DNA from: Anodontia alba
Lineage: Eukaryota; Mollusca; Bivalvia; Lucinida; Lucinidae
NCBI GenBank assembly: GCA_964016985.1
Contig: OZ024828.1
Location: 87,846,399-87,910,398 of the forward strand
Length of the DNA stretch: 64,000 nt
Direction of reading: 5' to 3'
Shown here: in pieces, positions 46,881 to 56,362 of the stretch
How the letters are laid out: every line of letters starts with the position of its first letter
Numbering within the stretch: position 1 is the first letter of the stretch
Notes under the pieces: model-generated
Told to the model about the DNA's origin: nothing
Seen by the model: the letters and a program-made list of their open reading frames with translations, nothing else
Databases searched by the model: none
Position numbers and translations under genes: made by a program

Positions 46881-47388
46881 GTGACGTTAAGAATTTAGGC
46901 GTTATATATTTTGAAAAATACGGTAAATTGTCTTGCGATCCAGTTTTAATTAGTCCGAGATGGTGTTTTAATTGCTTGAGAGTTAAAACGGTTGTGTTTA
47001 AACGAGTTCATACAAGCCTGGTTTCTATCATGGAAATATCGGTCATATGTTGTCAATAGATAGCAGGCTGTCAGTGGCAAGCAGGTTTTCTGTTCATTAG
47101 AAGATATGTTGTATTTCCATTTAGATTTCCATCTTTAAAATTCAGATGCTTGGGTCCTCCATGGTTCAACTGGTGGTTTCATTTAGCTATGGCTGCCAGT
47201 GTCTAAGGTGTTTACTAAGAGCTTTCATCCTCATTTCATCACAGTTATTAAATTTGGTGTAAATATGGTTACATTTCACTTACTGGGTTAGGGAGCCGCT
47301 ATACAAGCTAACCAATTGTTATATGGGTTTTGGTTTTTTTTTACAAAATTTGAACCTAGGCTGAAGATCTAATGCCAATAAAATCGAT

Positions 47389-47570
47389 TTAACTCATTAT
47401 GGGTAACTGGCAAACAGTGCAGACCCAGATCAGACGCCGCAGAACGCGGCGTCTGATCAGGGTCTCCACTGTTTGCAAAGTGTTCAACCACTTTCCTTTA
47501 GACCTAAAATCGAAAATGGACTCTTACACTATATAGTGTGGGAGAGTTTATTTAGTCTTGAATGGGTTAA
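47389..47570. mobile_element. TTAA-flanked MITE inside retroelement 3' region
   Basis: TTAACTCATTATGGG ... CTTGAATGGGTTAA. The core AGATCAGACGCCGCAGAACG is paired with its complement and has a perfect GC-rich tip. The two flanks join into a continuous retroelement copy. Confidence 0.85.
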
Positions 47571-47574
47571 ACCC

Positions 47575-47935
47575 TGCAGTAGTTTTACTACTGATTAAGC
47601 TAAGGCGATGGCTGTGGTGGTGTTCTTTCTTTTTGTGGCCTTATGAGTGCTCGCTGCGGGACTTCTTCATGTTTTGATCTGTTAATTGCCTTATTGTTGT
47701 GTTTAGTGGATCTTGTTTGGCATTATAATTACCTTGTTGGAAATGAGGGGGCTGGACACTTTGTTTTTCATTGGTTGATTACATGTTTGCTGTCTGTCGT
47801 AGTTTATTTACGCTTCCTCTTGGTGACATTGGAAGGCTGTATTCTGTCATTGTGGTTGCTCGTGGACATCTTCATTGCTATTTTGCATGTTAATGTTGTT
47901 CCCCTGTTTCCTATACATTACTGCCAATAGCTGGC
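47575..47935 (+). mobile_element. Diverged 3'-region copy of the RT element family
   Basis: It contains CAGTAGTTTTACTACTGA, AAGGCGATGG and a Leu-rich incidental frame at 47643-47930. The copy begins upstream at about 47341, where the ATTTGAACCTAGG...GATTTAA head is separated from the rest by the MITE at 47389-47570. Confidence 0.5.
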
Positions 47936-48317
47936 AGATTGCTATGTTCGCCAAGTAATATATCTTTATTTTATATTCTGAATTTAATGTTAATGTCCCT
48001 CTAATTTTCCTTTTACACAATGCTAGTAATGGCTGGCAGGGTTTTTCTCTATTCATCAAGAGAAGTCTGCTTCATTTTAGTTCAAAGTGTCACGTTTATG
48101 TTGATTATAAAAGTGTACAATCCGGGTTCTACACTTCAACCAACAGTTTAAGACACATCAACAGGTAGGAAAAAGAATTTTTGCAAATGTTAAGAAAGTA
48201 TCTAGGGAGTGAAGGTGTCCGAGTACAGTGACACAGCCAGAACGGAATTATTTTTACGCACACACAGGAAAAATCTTGAAAAAGTTTCCTCAGTATCGCC
48301 TTCTAAAATTTGGGCAA

Positions 48318-48385
48318 CTTTTAAAGGAGAGAATTTGCTCCCACAGGGAGCAAATTCTTTTCTGTAAGAGTAGCCCCTACTTTGG
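48318..48385. repeat. Family F hairpin
   Basis: AAAGGAGAGAATTTGCTCCC + ACA + GGGAGCAAATTCTTTTCT, nearly perfect. Confidence 0.65.
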
Positions 48386-48482
48386 AAACGATAAATTCTA
48401 TCCTTGAAGCCTTAACTGATAAATTAAGCTAAGTGGTATCTCTTTATTGCAGATAATATTATGCAATTTCTGACAATTAAGC

Positions 48483-48587
48483 CATTGAATATGATGTGAT
48501 ATTCACTGAAGAATATCAATATTGACCGAGGCGATAGCTGAGGTCAATATTGGTATTCGCCAATGGAAAAAAACATCATATTCAATG
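48483..48587. repeat. Imperfect palindrome (CATTGAATATGATGT ...)
   Basis: CATTGAATATGATGT and ACATCATATTCAATG are the outer arms, with ATCAATATTGACC / GGTCAATATTGGTATTCGCC inside. Confidence 0.65.
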
Positions 48588-48856
48588 ACTCAATAGTCTA
48601 CAAATGTTTTATTATATAACCAATGAATAGGGGTATAAAGTTCTAATTTTAGGCACATGCATTCAGTGGGATAAAACCCTGAGGCGATGAACATCAGAAG
48701 TATTCCCTGGACAAAAAACAGCTCTCGTTCAATGAAAGACAGTCTACTTTTAGGTTATATAATAATATTTTCATACGCAAGTTACGTATTCTACGCATGT
48801 GTAATGTGCGTAATGAGCGTTACGTCTATCTAGTATGTAAGGTAAAAGTACGATAC

Positions 48857-49134
48857 CATTACGAAAACAGCCTATTCAAATATACTGAAAAATTTACCAC
48901 CAAAAAAAATGAAAACTTTCAGATAAAAATTCTGATATTTTTTCATATTTCTGTTCAAAACATAGATTATGGGTACTCGTTAGAACCGCCTCGGCGAGGC
49001 GGTTCTAACGAGTACCCACAATCTATGTTATGAGCAGAAATATGAAACTAATGTATACCCCTGTAAACCCCAGTTTTACTATATAAAAGTGGGGTTTAAG
49101 GGGGTCAAAATTATATAGGTATGTTTTCGTGATG
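48857..49134 (+). mobile_element. Family A palindromic MITE
   Basis: Complete copy with near-perfect core; it lies about 800 bp upstream of the mGluR exon. Confidence 0.9.
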
Positions 49135-49687
49135 GTTTTCCAAGCATAACTGTAATTGTGCTTACACCGACACGGCTTGCAGACATGCTAACTGCAAATT
49201 GATAAAATATTTAAGACAGATCAGTCGGCCTCATGCACTTTTCAAAATAGGAGTTTTGATGTGTCTTCATAAATGTGCCAGACTAATGGCTTTCGTGAAA
49301 TGGTTTTACGGCACAGGCAGATGTATAATTACAAAATTATAAGACTAAGTGCATAGAAGTATGCTCGTAATGGGTTGCCCGTCATTGAAGTTTATACAAT
49401 TATTGCGCAGACTTAGATTACAAATAAAACAATAAAATATGTTTGTAAAGAGGGAGTCTAAAGCCTATCCAACGTAATACAAATAAACTTGGAGCTGTCG
49501 TGAAGTATCCGTATTTCGATAAAGTGCTGATATTGTCAAACGTTCTGGTCCGTTTGGGACTATTGGGCTCATACATTATATGTGAAAATAGCATTCCGCT
49601 CAAGGCTACGAAGGTGCTTGAGGTATTTTGCATTTCCCCCTGAACGTATAATAAAATTGAGGGATACGTTTGAATATGACTGGCGAT

Positions 49688-49918
49688 TTTAAGATTAAAG
49701 ACTGATAGCTGGATAGATAGATTGATGAATCGATCGATATATCGATACATTGTATATCGATGAGTTGATTGATTCATGGTAATTTCTTAGCATGAATCAA
49801 TCGATTAATTGATATACAATATATCGATACATCCATCAATGGATAGATGAACTGACGGGTCGAGCGATATATCAATACATTTATATAGATTAATCGATTT
49901 ATTTATGGTAATTTCTTT
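49688..49918. repeat. ATCGAT-rich duplicated and palindromic tract upstream of the mGluR exon
   Basis: The tract is dense in ATCGAT, GATTGATT and ATATCGATACAT motifs. The part around 49735-49835 is an imperfect palindrome centred near the CATGGTAATTTCTTAGCATG stretch. A diverged direct copy of about 75 bp (about 49726-49796 and 49840-49917) places the string ATGGTAATTTCTT twice, once before a decoy AG and once just before the real acceptor. Confidence 0.7.
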
Positions 49919-49934
49919 CATTATTTTTTTTCAG
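49919..49934 (+). promoter_or_regulatory. Splice acceptor of the mGluR exon
   Basis: A T-rich tract followed by TTTCAG directly abuts the first in-frame codon of the receptor exon. The reading frame continues upstream into the tract without a stop, so the boundary is set by the AG and by where similarity to mGluRs begins. Confidence 0.85.
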
Positions 49935-50091
49935 GTTCAGATAACAACGTTATGTGTTTCTATAAGTCTGAGTGCTAGTGTCGCCTTAGCCTGCCTATTT
50001 ACACCAAAAATGTATATAATCATCTTCCAACCAGAGAAAAATGTCCGAAAATTGACAATGATGATCAACTCATCCTTGAACAGGAAAACAG
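49935..50091 (+). CDS. mGluR: Metabotropic glutamate receptor exon (TM7 and start of C-tail)
   Basis: This is one internal exon of a class C G-protein-coupled receptor that senses glutamate at the plasma membrane. Read in frame from the first base it begins [18 protein letters not shown], which is transmembrane helix 7. It continues through the PKMYIIIF motif, typical of the end of TM7 in mGluRs, and the [10 protein letters not shown] start of the cytoplasmic tail. A pyrimidine tract ending in CAG precedes the exon, and CAG|GTATGA follows it. The 157-bp length means it enters in phase 0 and leaves in phase 1. mGluR genes commonly split at this point after the large 7TM exon. No other exon was recognised, so flanking introns may span most of the window. 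The mix of residues does not decide between group I, II and III receptors. Family assignment is confident; orthology is not. Confidence 0.9.
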
Positions 50092-50095
50092 GTAT

Positions 50096-50139
<44 letters not shown>
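50092..50139 (+). repeat. Splice donor followed by (CT)n microsatellite
   Basis: The exon ends ...AACAG|GTATGATCT, and a pure CT run of about 40 bp begins within the donor region. Reading through the donor would add a Ser-Leu repeat and then a stop at about 50169, so retention of this intron would truncate the receptor tail. Confidence 0.85.
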
Positions 50140-50141
<2 letters not shown>

Positions 50142-50258
50142 TACAAGAAGTCGTGTTTGAATAATAAGTAGTCCGTATCTTGCAATTTTGTACCGTACAT
50201 GGGTCTGCATGATCCATGTGATCTGTCTTATATTGTAACTACATACCATCAAATCAGT

Positions 50259-50455
50259 TTACCCCATTTTAGTCTGGCAAATAGTGCAGACCCATATCAG
50301 AGGCGGTGATGTCCACTGCTTGCAAATACTGTAGCCATAGTCTCTAGAAATATCTAAATCACATTGCCTGACATACCTAAAATTGAATTTCGACTCTTCT
50401 AATATATATATTAATATAGTGTGGAGGCAGTATATTCAGTCAATAATGGGTTAGT
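50259..50455. mobile_element. TTAA-type MITE with reduced hairpin
   Basis: TTACCCCATTTTAGTC ... CAATAATGGGTTAG. The central hairpin has shrunk to GCAGACCCATATCAGAGGCG plus remnants. It lies 168 bp downstream of the mGluR exon. Confidence 0.75.
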
Positions 50456-50564
50456 GCACGTGCTACGAAATGGAAACGTTGGAAAGTACGATATCAAAAG
50501 TCTGTTAGGGAAAGTTGGAGTGTAGGGTTTTTAACACCACTAGCAGCTTATTTTGGACTGTTTG

Positions 50565-50650
50565 ATGATGAAACAAGATCGTGTCGACATAGTTCCGACA
50601 GGATATGGCAAGTCGCTCTCATATCAGGCTTATCTACCTATAAAGAAGAC
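50565..50650 (+). pseudogene. RecQ-like helicase fragment (Walker A region)
   Basis: One frame reads DRVDIVPTGYGKSLSYQAYL. The PTGYGKSL.YQ string is the motif I (ATP-binding) signature of RecQ-family DNA helicases. Sequence on both sides does not continue as recognisable helicase for long, and no splice sites were identified. It is best read as a captured or decayed fragment; a small real exon cannot be fully excluded. Confidence 0.45.
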
Positions 50651-51227
50651 ACTTTTTCGGCGGCTTTGCTTTATTTTCTGTGATCATGAACGTCGCCATT
50701 TTTAGTTTCTGGATCGGTTAGAAGCTTACCTATTGCTAAGTATAGCAAAATGTGGTTGGATACATTTGAACAATTTTACTTTCTAAATTTTGTAAGCGAT
50801 TTGCTGATTGGTCCATCTAAATGGTCATTCGGTGGTGTGCCTCTGTAGATGTTCGTTAGATCCTCTTGCGGAGGAAATAATTTTAATTAGATTGCGTTCG
50901 CATTTTCGCACCGTTTACTCAAAGATGAAGCTACATTCACGGGGTACCTATTTTGTACTTTTAAATATTTGTTGAGGAATTTAGTAAAAGGATGAAAGTA
51001 GGCCAGGGTCATTGTGTGGTTCCTCAATGAGTTTGTAATTCAGAACTAAAAGTTTTTCGGTTAACCGTAGTTAGTTTAAGAGTAGATCATTGCTACATCC
51101 ATTCAACATTTTAAAACCTATAGCAGTAAGACACTTTATCCACATTGTTTAGTATTGGAGGACCTGTATAGAATGCCCAAGAGGGCGTTTGGCAGTATAG
51201 AAAGAAGGAAAGATGTTCTTTGACGCC

Positions 51228-51512
51228 CTTCTTTAAGGCGGTGGTCCCGTTGTTGGCCTTACTCTTTGTTGCTTTGTGGTTTATTCTACGAAGTGATTTG
51301 TTTTATGTCTTTCCTTGTGGCATTTTATTCTTGTGTTTTTCAGTCCTTTTAGCATTGCGATTACCTCGCTTGGGGAAGAGAGAGCTAATCTTAGTGCTTT
51401 TCGTACGTTTGTTCGATTTGTGCTTGTTTGGATTTGTCGGTTTCCTCTTCCTCTTGTTGTCTGGGAAGGGCTGTGGTTTGTGATTGTGGCACTCCCTGGA
51501 CTTTTCTCTTAG
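51228..51512 (+). mobile_element. 3'-end copy of the RT element
   Basis: A compact 5'-truncated copy from TTTAAGGCGGTGGTCCCG to CTGGACTTTTCTCTTA. The 87-codon frame in it is an incidental reading of the 3' region. Confidence 0.65.
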
Positions 51513-51514
51513 AT

Positions 51515-51942
51515 ATTTTTAGAAATCATGTCCAGAATTCGATGCGTATAATATATACCTACATATATTTCCCACAGCTCATGGACACGACCGCTTGGAC
51601 CTGAGTCTTCGAGAGCATATTTGTATATAAAATAAATGCTGTTTAACTTTTATCTCTCTCTGGGAAAATTCAACTGACGATACACTGATTATATTATATT
51701 TCATCCAAAATATAGAGTTTGACATTTCATGCAGATCGCGCTCTGCATATTATTTGTGACTTCAGCTACAATATATCAAATTCATGACATATGAGTAACA
51801 CATACGTCAGACAGTGTATAATATGAAGTATAACATGATATGATGCGCAACGCATGTAAAGGGCCCTTATGCAAATCGCAGACAACGCAGAACGCAGGTC
51901 CTTATAATAATAATATAGTAGAAGTAGTAGTAGTAGTATTTA

Positions 51943-51989
<47 letters not shown>

Positions 51990-52540
51990 TAAGAATAATA
52001 ATAATGTCTTTATTTTCTGAGGATAACATATTTAGCATAACATACCAATCTAACACAATATGATTCTCACTTTGATATGAAATCGAAACAATATGTGCAA
52101 AAAAGATTACATTGAATTACATCTCAACAAAATTACGCAAGTCTAGAAGTCACTTAAAAGCCTGAAATATACTGCACTTTGAGCGGCCAGTGAGTCCAAT
52201 AAAAGTAAATAAAACAGTGAGACAATTGCACCCAATTGGTTAGTAAATGTATTAATTAAAGGTATAGGTAGTCAAATAAAAAGAATTGGTGAACAAGTTG
52301 AAAACTGTTGACATTAGCAATGGTGAAAGGCAAATGACTATGAATATGTACTCTCGGGAAAACAAGGCATCACATCATGTTCATATATATTGCACCGAAA
52401 GCAGAAGTATATAAGCAATAAAAATGTTGAAAACATACCTCGAATCGACCAGAAAATATCAAAAAAACTGTGAGATTACTATCTGCGAACCACGTGATTG
52501 TCCACCCTGGAAAGGAAGACGAATAAAAACTGATCTGGGA
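51515..52540. other. Unassigned DNA with ATT microsatellite
   Basis: Besides the ATT run at 51928-51991, no features recognised. A 26-bp direct duplication (GTCGACGAAAAGAGAATGTC) begins just downstream at 52569. Confidence 0.4.
51928..51991. repeat. (ATT)n microsatellite
   Basis: TAGTAGTAGTA passes into ATTATTATT for about 20 units, then AATAATAATA, giving a mirror-like junction. Confidence 0.95.
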
Positions 52541-52804
52541 CATCGTTGTCAATGGATAATGTAGTATATGTCGACGAAAAGAGAATGTCCAGTATGTGTC
52601 GACGAAAAGAGAATGTCCAGGTCAAACTGCATGGATGCACACGCTCTTTTGGACATTCGCTGTTTGCATTTGGCATAAGGGCCGTATTCCCACTTTGCGT
52701 ACCACGTTATTTAAGGGGACTGAATCCACTTGGTATATTTTCTGCTGTTATTACAAGGGATACAAGTTCATATTTGCTTTCCTGAACAATAAGCCCATTC
52801 TGAA

Positions 52805-52905
52805 AAAGGATCTTCTCTAAAAGAACAGAATTTGCTCATCAGTTGCTAGGGAGCAAATTCGTTCCCTTTAGAGTAGATTCCTGTTCAAAGGGGAGGCAAA
52901 AATTT
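52805..52905. repeat. Family F hairpin
   Basis: AGAACAGAATTTGCTC and GAGCAAATTCGTTCCC surround ATCAGTTGCTAGG; then CCCTTTAGAGTAGATTCCTG and GGGGAGGCAAAAAT. It serves as the uninterrupted comparison for 42690-42965. Confidence 0.65.
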
Positions 52906-52977
52906 GGACACATTTGCCTCCTGTGAAAATGTTATCATAACCCTTAACCTTTACCACTATCTGGGCCTGTTCAGCAG

Positions 52978-53400
52978 ACGACAAATTGGTGATTGTTTTT
53001 CTTATTTTTCCCAGATAACAGGATTTGACATGTCATGCAAATTGTCTCCATTGGAGATAATTTGTATCATTACGAAAACACGCCTATTCAAATATATATA
53101 AACATTCACCTCCAGAAACTGAAAATTTTCGATAAAAAACTCTATTTTTCATATTTCTGCTCAAAACATAGATTGTGGGTACTTGTTAACTCCACCTCGA
53201 CGAGGCGGTTCTAACAAGTGCCGACAATCTATGTTTTTGAGCAAAAAAAAAAAAGAAGAAGAATGTATACACCTGTAACCCCAGTTTTACTATATAAAAG
53301 TAGGGGTCAAAATTATATAGGTATGTTTTCGTGATGGAACTGTCGAATCCTGTTTATTTGGAAAAATAAGAAAAACATTCCAATATATCGTCTTCTGAAA
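52978..53400. repeat. CAGCAGACGACA repeat, inverted pair around a family A MITE
   Basis: CAGCAGACGACAAATTGGTG..CTTATTTTTCCCAGATAACA at the left and AATCCTGTTTATTTGG..AAAATAAGAAAAA..TCGTCTTCTGAAAA at the right. Related stretches are at 54575-54705 and 60288-60575, the latter about two tandem units of 130 bp. Confidence 0.6.
53068..53336 (+). mobile_element. Family A MITE nested in an inverted repeat
   Basis: Complete ends. Flanked by inverted sequences (CTTATTTTTCCCAGATAACA before, TGTTTATTTGGAAAAATAAG after) belonging to a host palindrome at about 52978-53400. Confidence 0.85.
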
Positions 53401-53689
53401 ATTTTACACAGTGCTAAGCGTTAAACTGCGTCGTATGAAACAGCTGTATACAACATATAAGGACAGTTCGGACTTCTACAAAGACCGACAGATGCCTTTG
53501 TTATTCGTCGGTATATGCTACTTTTGCATCAGGTAGACTTGTAGATGGAGAGCAAATGACCAAATCAAGCTGCAATTATGCATATAGAGATCGGGACTCG
53601 CACTCTACGTCCATCATAAAACCATAATTTTGGATGATCCGACTTTCCGTTTGCTTTTTGTTTCTATGTAATTATGGAGTTGAACTCTT

Positions 53690-53945
53690 TTGTCGGTTTT
53701 ACAACATTTGAACCTAGGGTGAAGATTTGGTGCCAGTTAAACCGATTTAACATTACCCGCCGCCACCCCACCCCAGCCCCTAGTTTTACTACTGATCGTT
53801 CTAATTCGGTTGGTCTGGTGTGTTTTTTTTTTTGCTCTTTGTGAGGCCTTATGGTTACTGACTGCGGCACTTTCTTGTATTTTCTCCTGTTCGTTAATGT
53901 TGTGTTTAATGGATCCGAAAATTGAATACTGCAGTGTATGTAAAC
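53690..53945 (+). mobile_element. Diverged 3'-region copy of the RT element family
   Basis: Carries the same head as the 47.3 kb copy (CATTTGAACCTAGGGTGAAG, then CCGATTTAAC) followed directly by CCCCTAGTTTTACTACTGAT and the GTGAGGCCTTATG segment. It has no MITE at the TTAA, so it serves as the empty site. Confidence 0.5.
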
Positions 53946-54004
53946 AGTGATATTTTAGTTGGAATTTTACGGCCAAGTTAACGTCATTAAGGTCATGTCG
54001 AGGC

Positions 54005-54240
54005 GGTCAGTTTACCTACCCATACTTTTACTGGGACGGCTCTAAGCGGTTAACCAGTAATAATGCACATTCTTTTGCCAGAAACTGACAACTGCCCTTC
54101 TTGAATCAGTGGAAGGGAGAGAATGGCCATAGAGAAAATATTTTAGTCTCCAAGAAAGAATGTTGCCGGACCCGGCGGGGATCAAAACCGCGACTCCTGT
54201 CGGGCGCGCATCTAACTGATCCACGGAGGCTTGCATAAAT
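54005..54240 (-). mobile_element. tRNA-derived SINE
   Basis: On the minus strand the unit starts GCCTCCGTGGATCAGTTAGA (A box TGGATCAGTTAG) and continues to a B-box-like GGTTTTGATCCC about 50 bp later, giving a tRNA-like head. A tRNA-unrelated body follows (GGCCATTCTCTCCCTTCCAC, GGCAAAAGAATGTGC, GGGTAGGTAAACTGACCGCC). No tail repeat or target duplication was defined. Confidence 0.65.
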
Positions 54241-54364
54241 GGAGAATTAAGGCCCTGATGACATACACATCATGCAATTTAATCTGATTCTGCGCATTAT
54301 GCACATGCCTGAAGTCATAATTTCACTGAATGCGGCCCATATCACGGGTCATGTGTTTTAAGCC

Positions 54365-54440
54365 CTTATCCGCTGCCTTGAGAGGACTGTGTTTCTGGAC
54401 TATGGCCTTTCCTAAATGTCTCTATATTTCCTTTAGCACA
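54365..54440 (+). mobile_element. Short fragment of the retroelement 3' end
   Basis: GAGAGGACTGTGTTTCTGGA followed by TATGGCCTTTCCTAAATG matches the 14.07 kb fragment. Nothing else of the element is recognisable here. Confidence 0.35.
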
Positions 54441-55049
54441 TTTGAAACGGAGGAATCTATAGTTTTCTGTAATCTTCTATAATCTTTCATTTTCTGACAT
54501 GACGCCAGGTGCCGTACTACAATAATTGAAACGTGAAATAATAAAACTATTTGGAGTCACTTAGCATACTGAATAAAAACTTCAGCAGACGACATTCTGA
54601 AAAATGTTTCGTTACTTTTGCCAGACTCTAGGATTAGAAGTCAAGTCCTATTTTCTCGGAAAAATAAGAAAACTCTCATAAGTTTTTCGTCTGCTGAATT
54701 TGCCCATAATATAGGACGGTAACTGTTAAGATCCACTGCACGTTCTTTCGGTAAAAGGGACTATCATTTAGTAATGTAATAAGAAAAGCGTACTTCTCGT
54801 CTGACATACTAACACCATCACATAATTTCGTATGGTGAACAATAAACGTCGATAAAACCAGACAAATACAGACATTGTGATATTTAAGATAATTTTCCAT
54901 CTATGCAGAGGGCATTTCAGAGATGGAATTTATCAAGATTTATTGCAAATCACTTGCTAGATATAGAAACCATAACTTGCAATTCACAAATCGGCATCAG
55001 ACATAAACATCCCTCATAATGGTAAACTTGGCCGTAAAACTCCAACTCA

Positions 55050-55300
55050 CATCACGAAAAAAACGCCTATATAGTTTTGACCCCCTAAAACCCCACTTTT
55101 ATATAGTAAAACTGGGGTTTACAGGGGTATACGTTATTTTTCTTATTTCTGCTCAAAACATAGACGAGGCGGTTCTAACGAATACCCACAATCTATGTTT
55201 TGAGCAGAAATGTGAAAAATATCAGAAATTCTTATCTGAAAATTTTCATTTTTTGGTGGGAAAATTTTCAATATATTTGAATAGGCATGTTTTCGTAATG
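55050..55300 (-). mobile_element. Family A MITE, one core arm deleted
   Basis: ACATAGACGAGGCGGTTCTA shows that the first palindrome arm is gone, while both terminal arms remain. Confidence 0.88.
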
Positions 55301-55334
55301 AAAAAAAAAATCCCTGTTTACCCTGCAGTATTCA

Positions 55335-55416
55335 GTTGATAGACAACTAAGGTCCTGATCAAACTGCGCATGTGCAGTTTGATCAGAGCCTTCAATGTCC
55401 TTATGCTCGAAGATTC
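55335..55416. repeat. GC-rich hairpin related to families G/H
   Basis: CTGATCAAACTGCGCATGTG followed by CAGTTTGATCAG is a tight palindrome squeezed between a family A and a family B copy. Confidence 0.6.
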
Positions 55417-55461
55417 CTTTTTGTTTGGCATCACCGAAAGCAGAACAAACCTCCATAGAAA

Positions 55462-55888
55462 TACAGTCGAACCTCAATAGCTCGAACACCGATGGCTCGT
55501 TTACCATGGCTAATTCGAACTCATTTTTGAGTCCCTTCGAAATTCTTTCACTAGCTCAAGAAAACAAATATTTTGGGAAATTTTCTTATTTTATCATGAA
55601 ATTGTATGTTGAGTGCACTCATTAGAATCGCCTCAATGAGGCGATTCTAATGAGTACACACAACATAATTGTATAGAGTGCACTCATTAGAATCGCCTCG
55701 ATGATGCGATTCTAAAGAGTACACACAACATACAATTATTGTGAAGGAAATAAAACAATCCCTAAATTATCGCTATTTGCTTCCTGACCTGGCACCATGA
55801 TTAACCCTCAGTGGCTCGAACTACCCATGTCTCGAACAATTTTCTATGGTCCCAAAGATGTTTGAGCCATTGAAGTTCGACTGTACTG
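55462..55888 (+). mobile_element. Family B MITE with duplicated core
   Basis: TACAGTCGAACCTCAATAGC ... TTGAAGTTCGACTGTA. The core palindrome (ATTAGAATCGCCTCAATGAG) is present twice in tandem at about 55605-55735, which makes this copy longer than the others. Confidence 0.85.
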
Positions 55889-55909
55889 CCTTGGAACTCA
55901 TAGTCACCT

Positions 55910-56137
55910 GGGCCCAGTTGTTCAAAACTAACGATGTCGTTAGTTAACGTATCGTTAAAACTTTGGTCGTTAAATATGGTATATATGCTTATATTTTTGC
56001 TGAAAAATGTGAGCAAAAGCTACTCACATTTTTTCAGCAAAAATACCTGTGAATTAGATATTGTACTTACTAGAACAGTTAACATTTTGTCCACTAACTA
56101 GCTCGTTAAGCTAACGATGCTTTGAACAACTGGGCCC
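55910..56137. mobile_element. Non-autonomous DNA transposon with GGGCCCAGTTGTTCAAA ends
   Basis: Inverted ends GGGCCCAGTTGTTCAAA and TTTGAACAACTGGGCCC are near-perfect. The inner arms CTAACGATGTCGTTAG and TTAAGCTAACGATG, plus a central hairpin at 55994-56048 (TTTTTGCTGAAAAATGTGAG with complement), fill the 228 bp. Superfamily not assigned. Confidence 0.8.
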
Positions 56138-56362
56138 TGGTTTTATAGGCGTCAAACCGCGCCTTAGCAACACATAATTGTTTGGTCCGACTGTACACTG
56201 AAAGTCAAAGCAAAATAATACCACCAGTAACACCACGATGAACCCGACCAATGAAGAGTATGGTCAGGCGAGAACCGTCTAGAGAGATTTAGGATCGAGC
56301 TATAACTGAATCTGCGGCCCGACCCACCCGATCCAAGTCCTGTACAGGAAAGGTAAATAATT

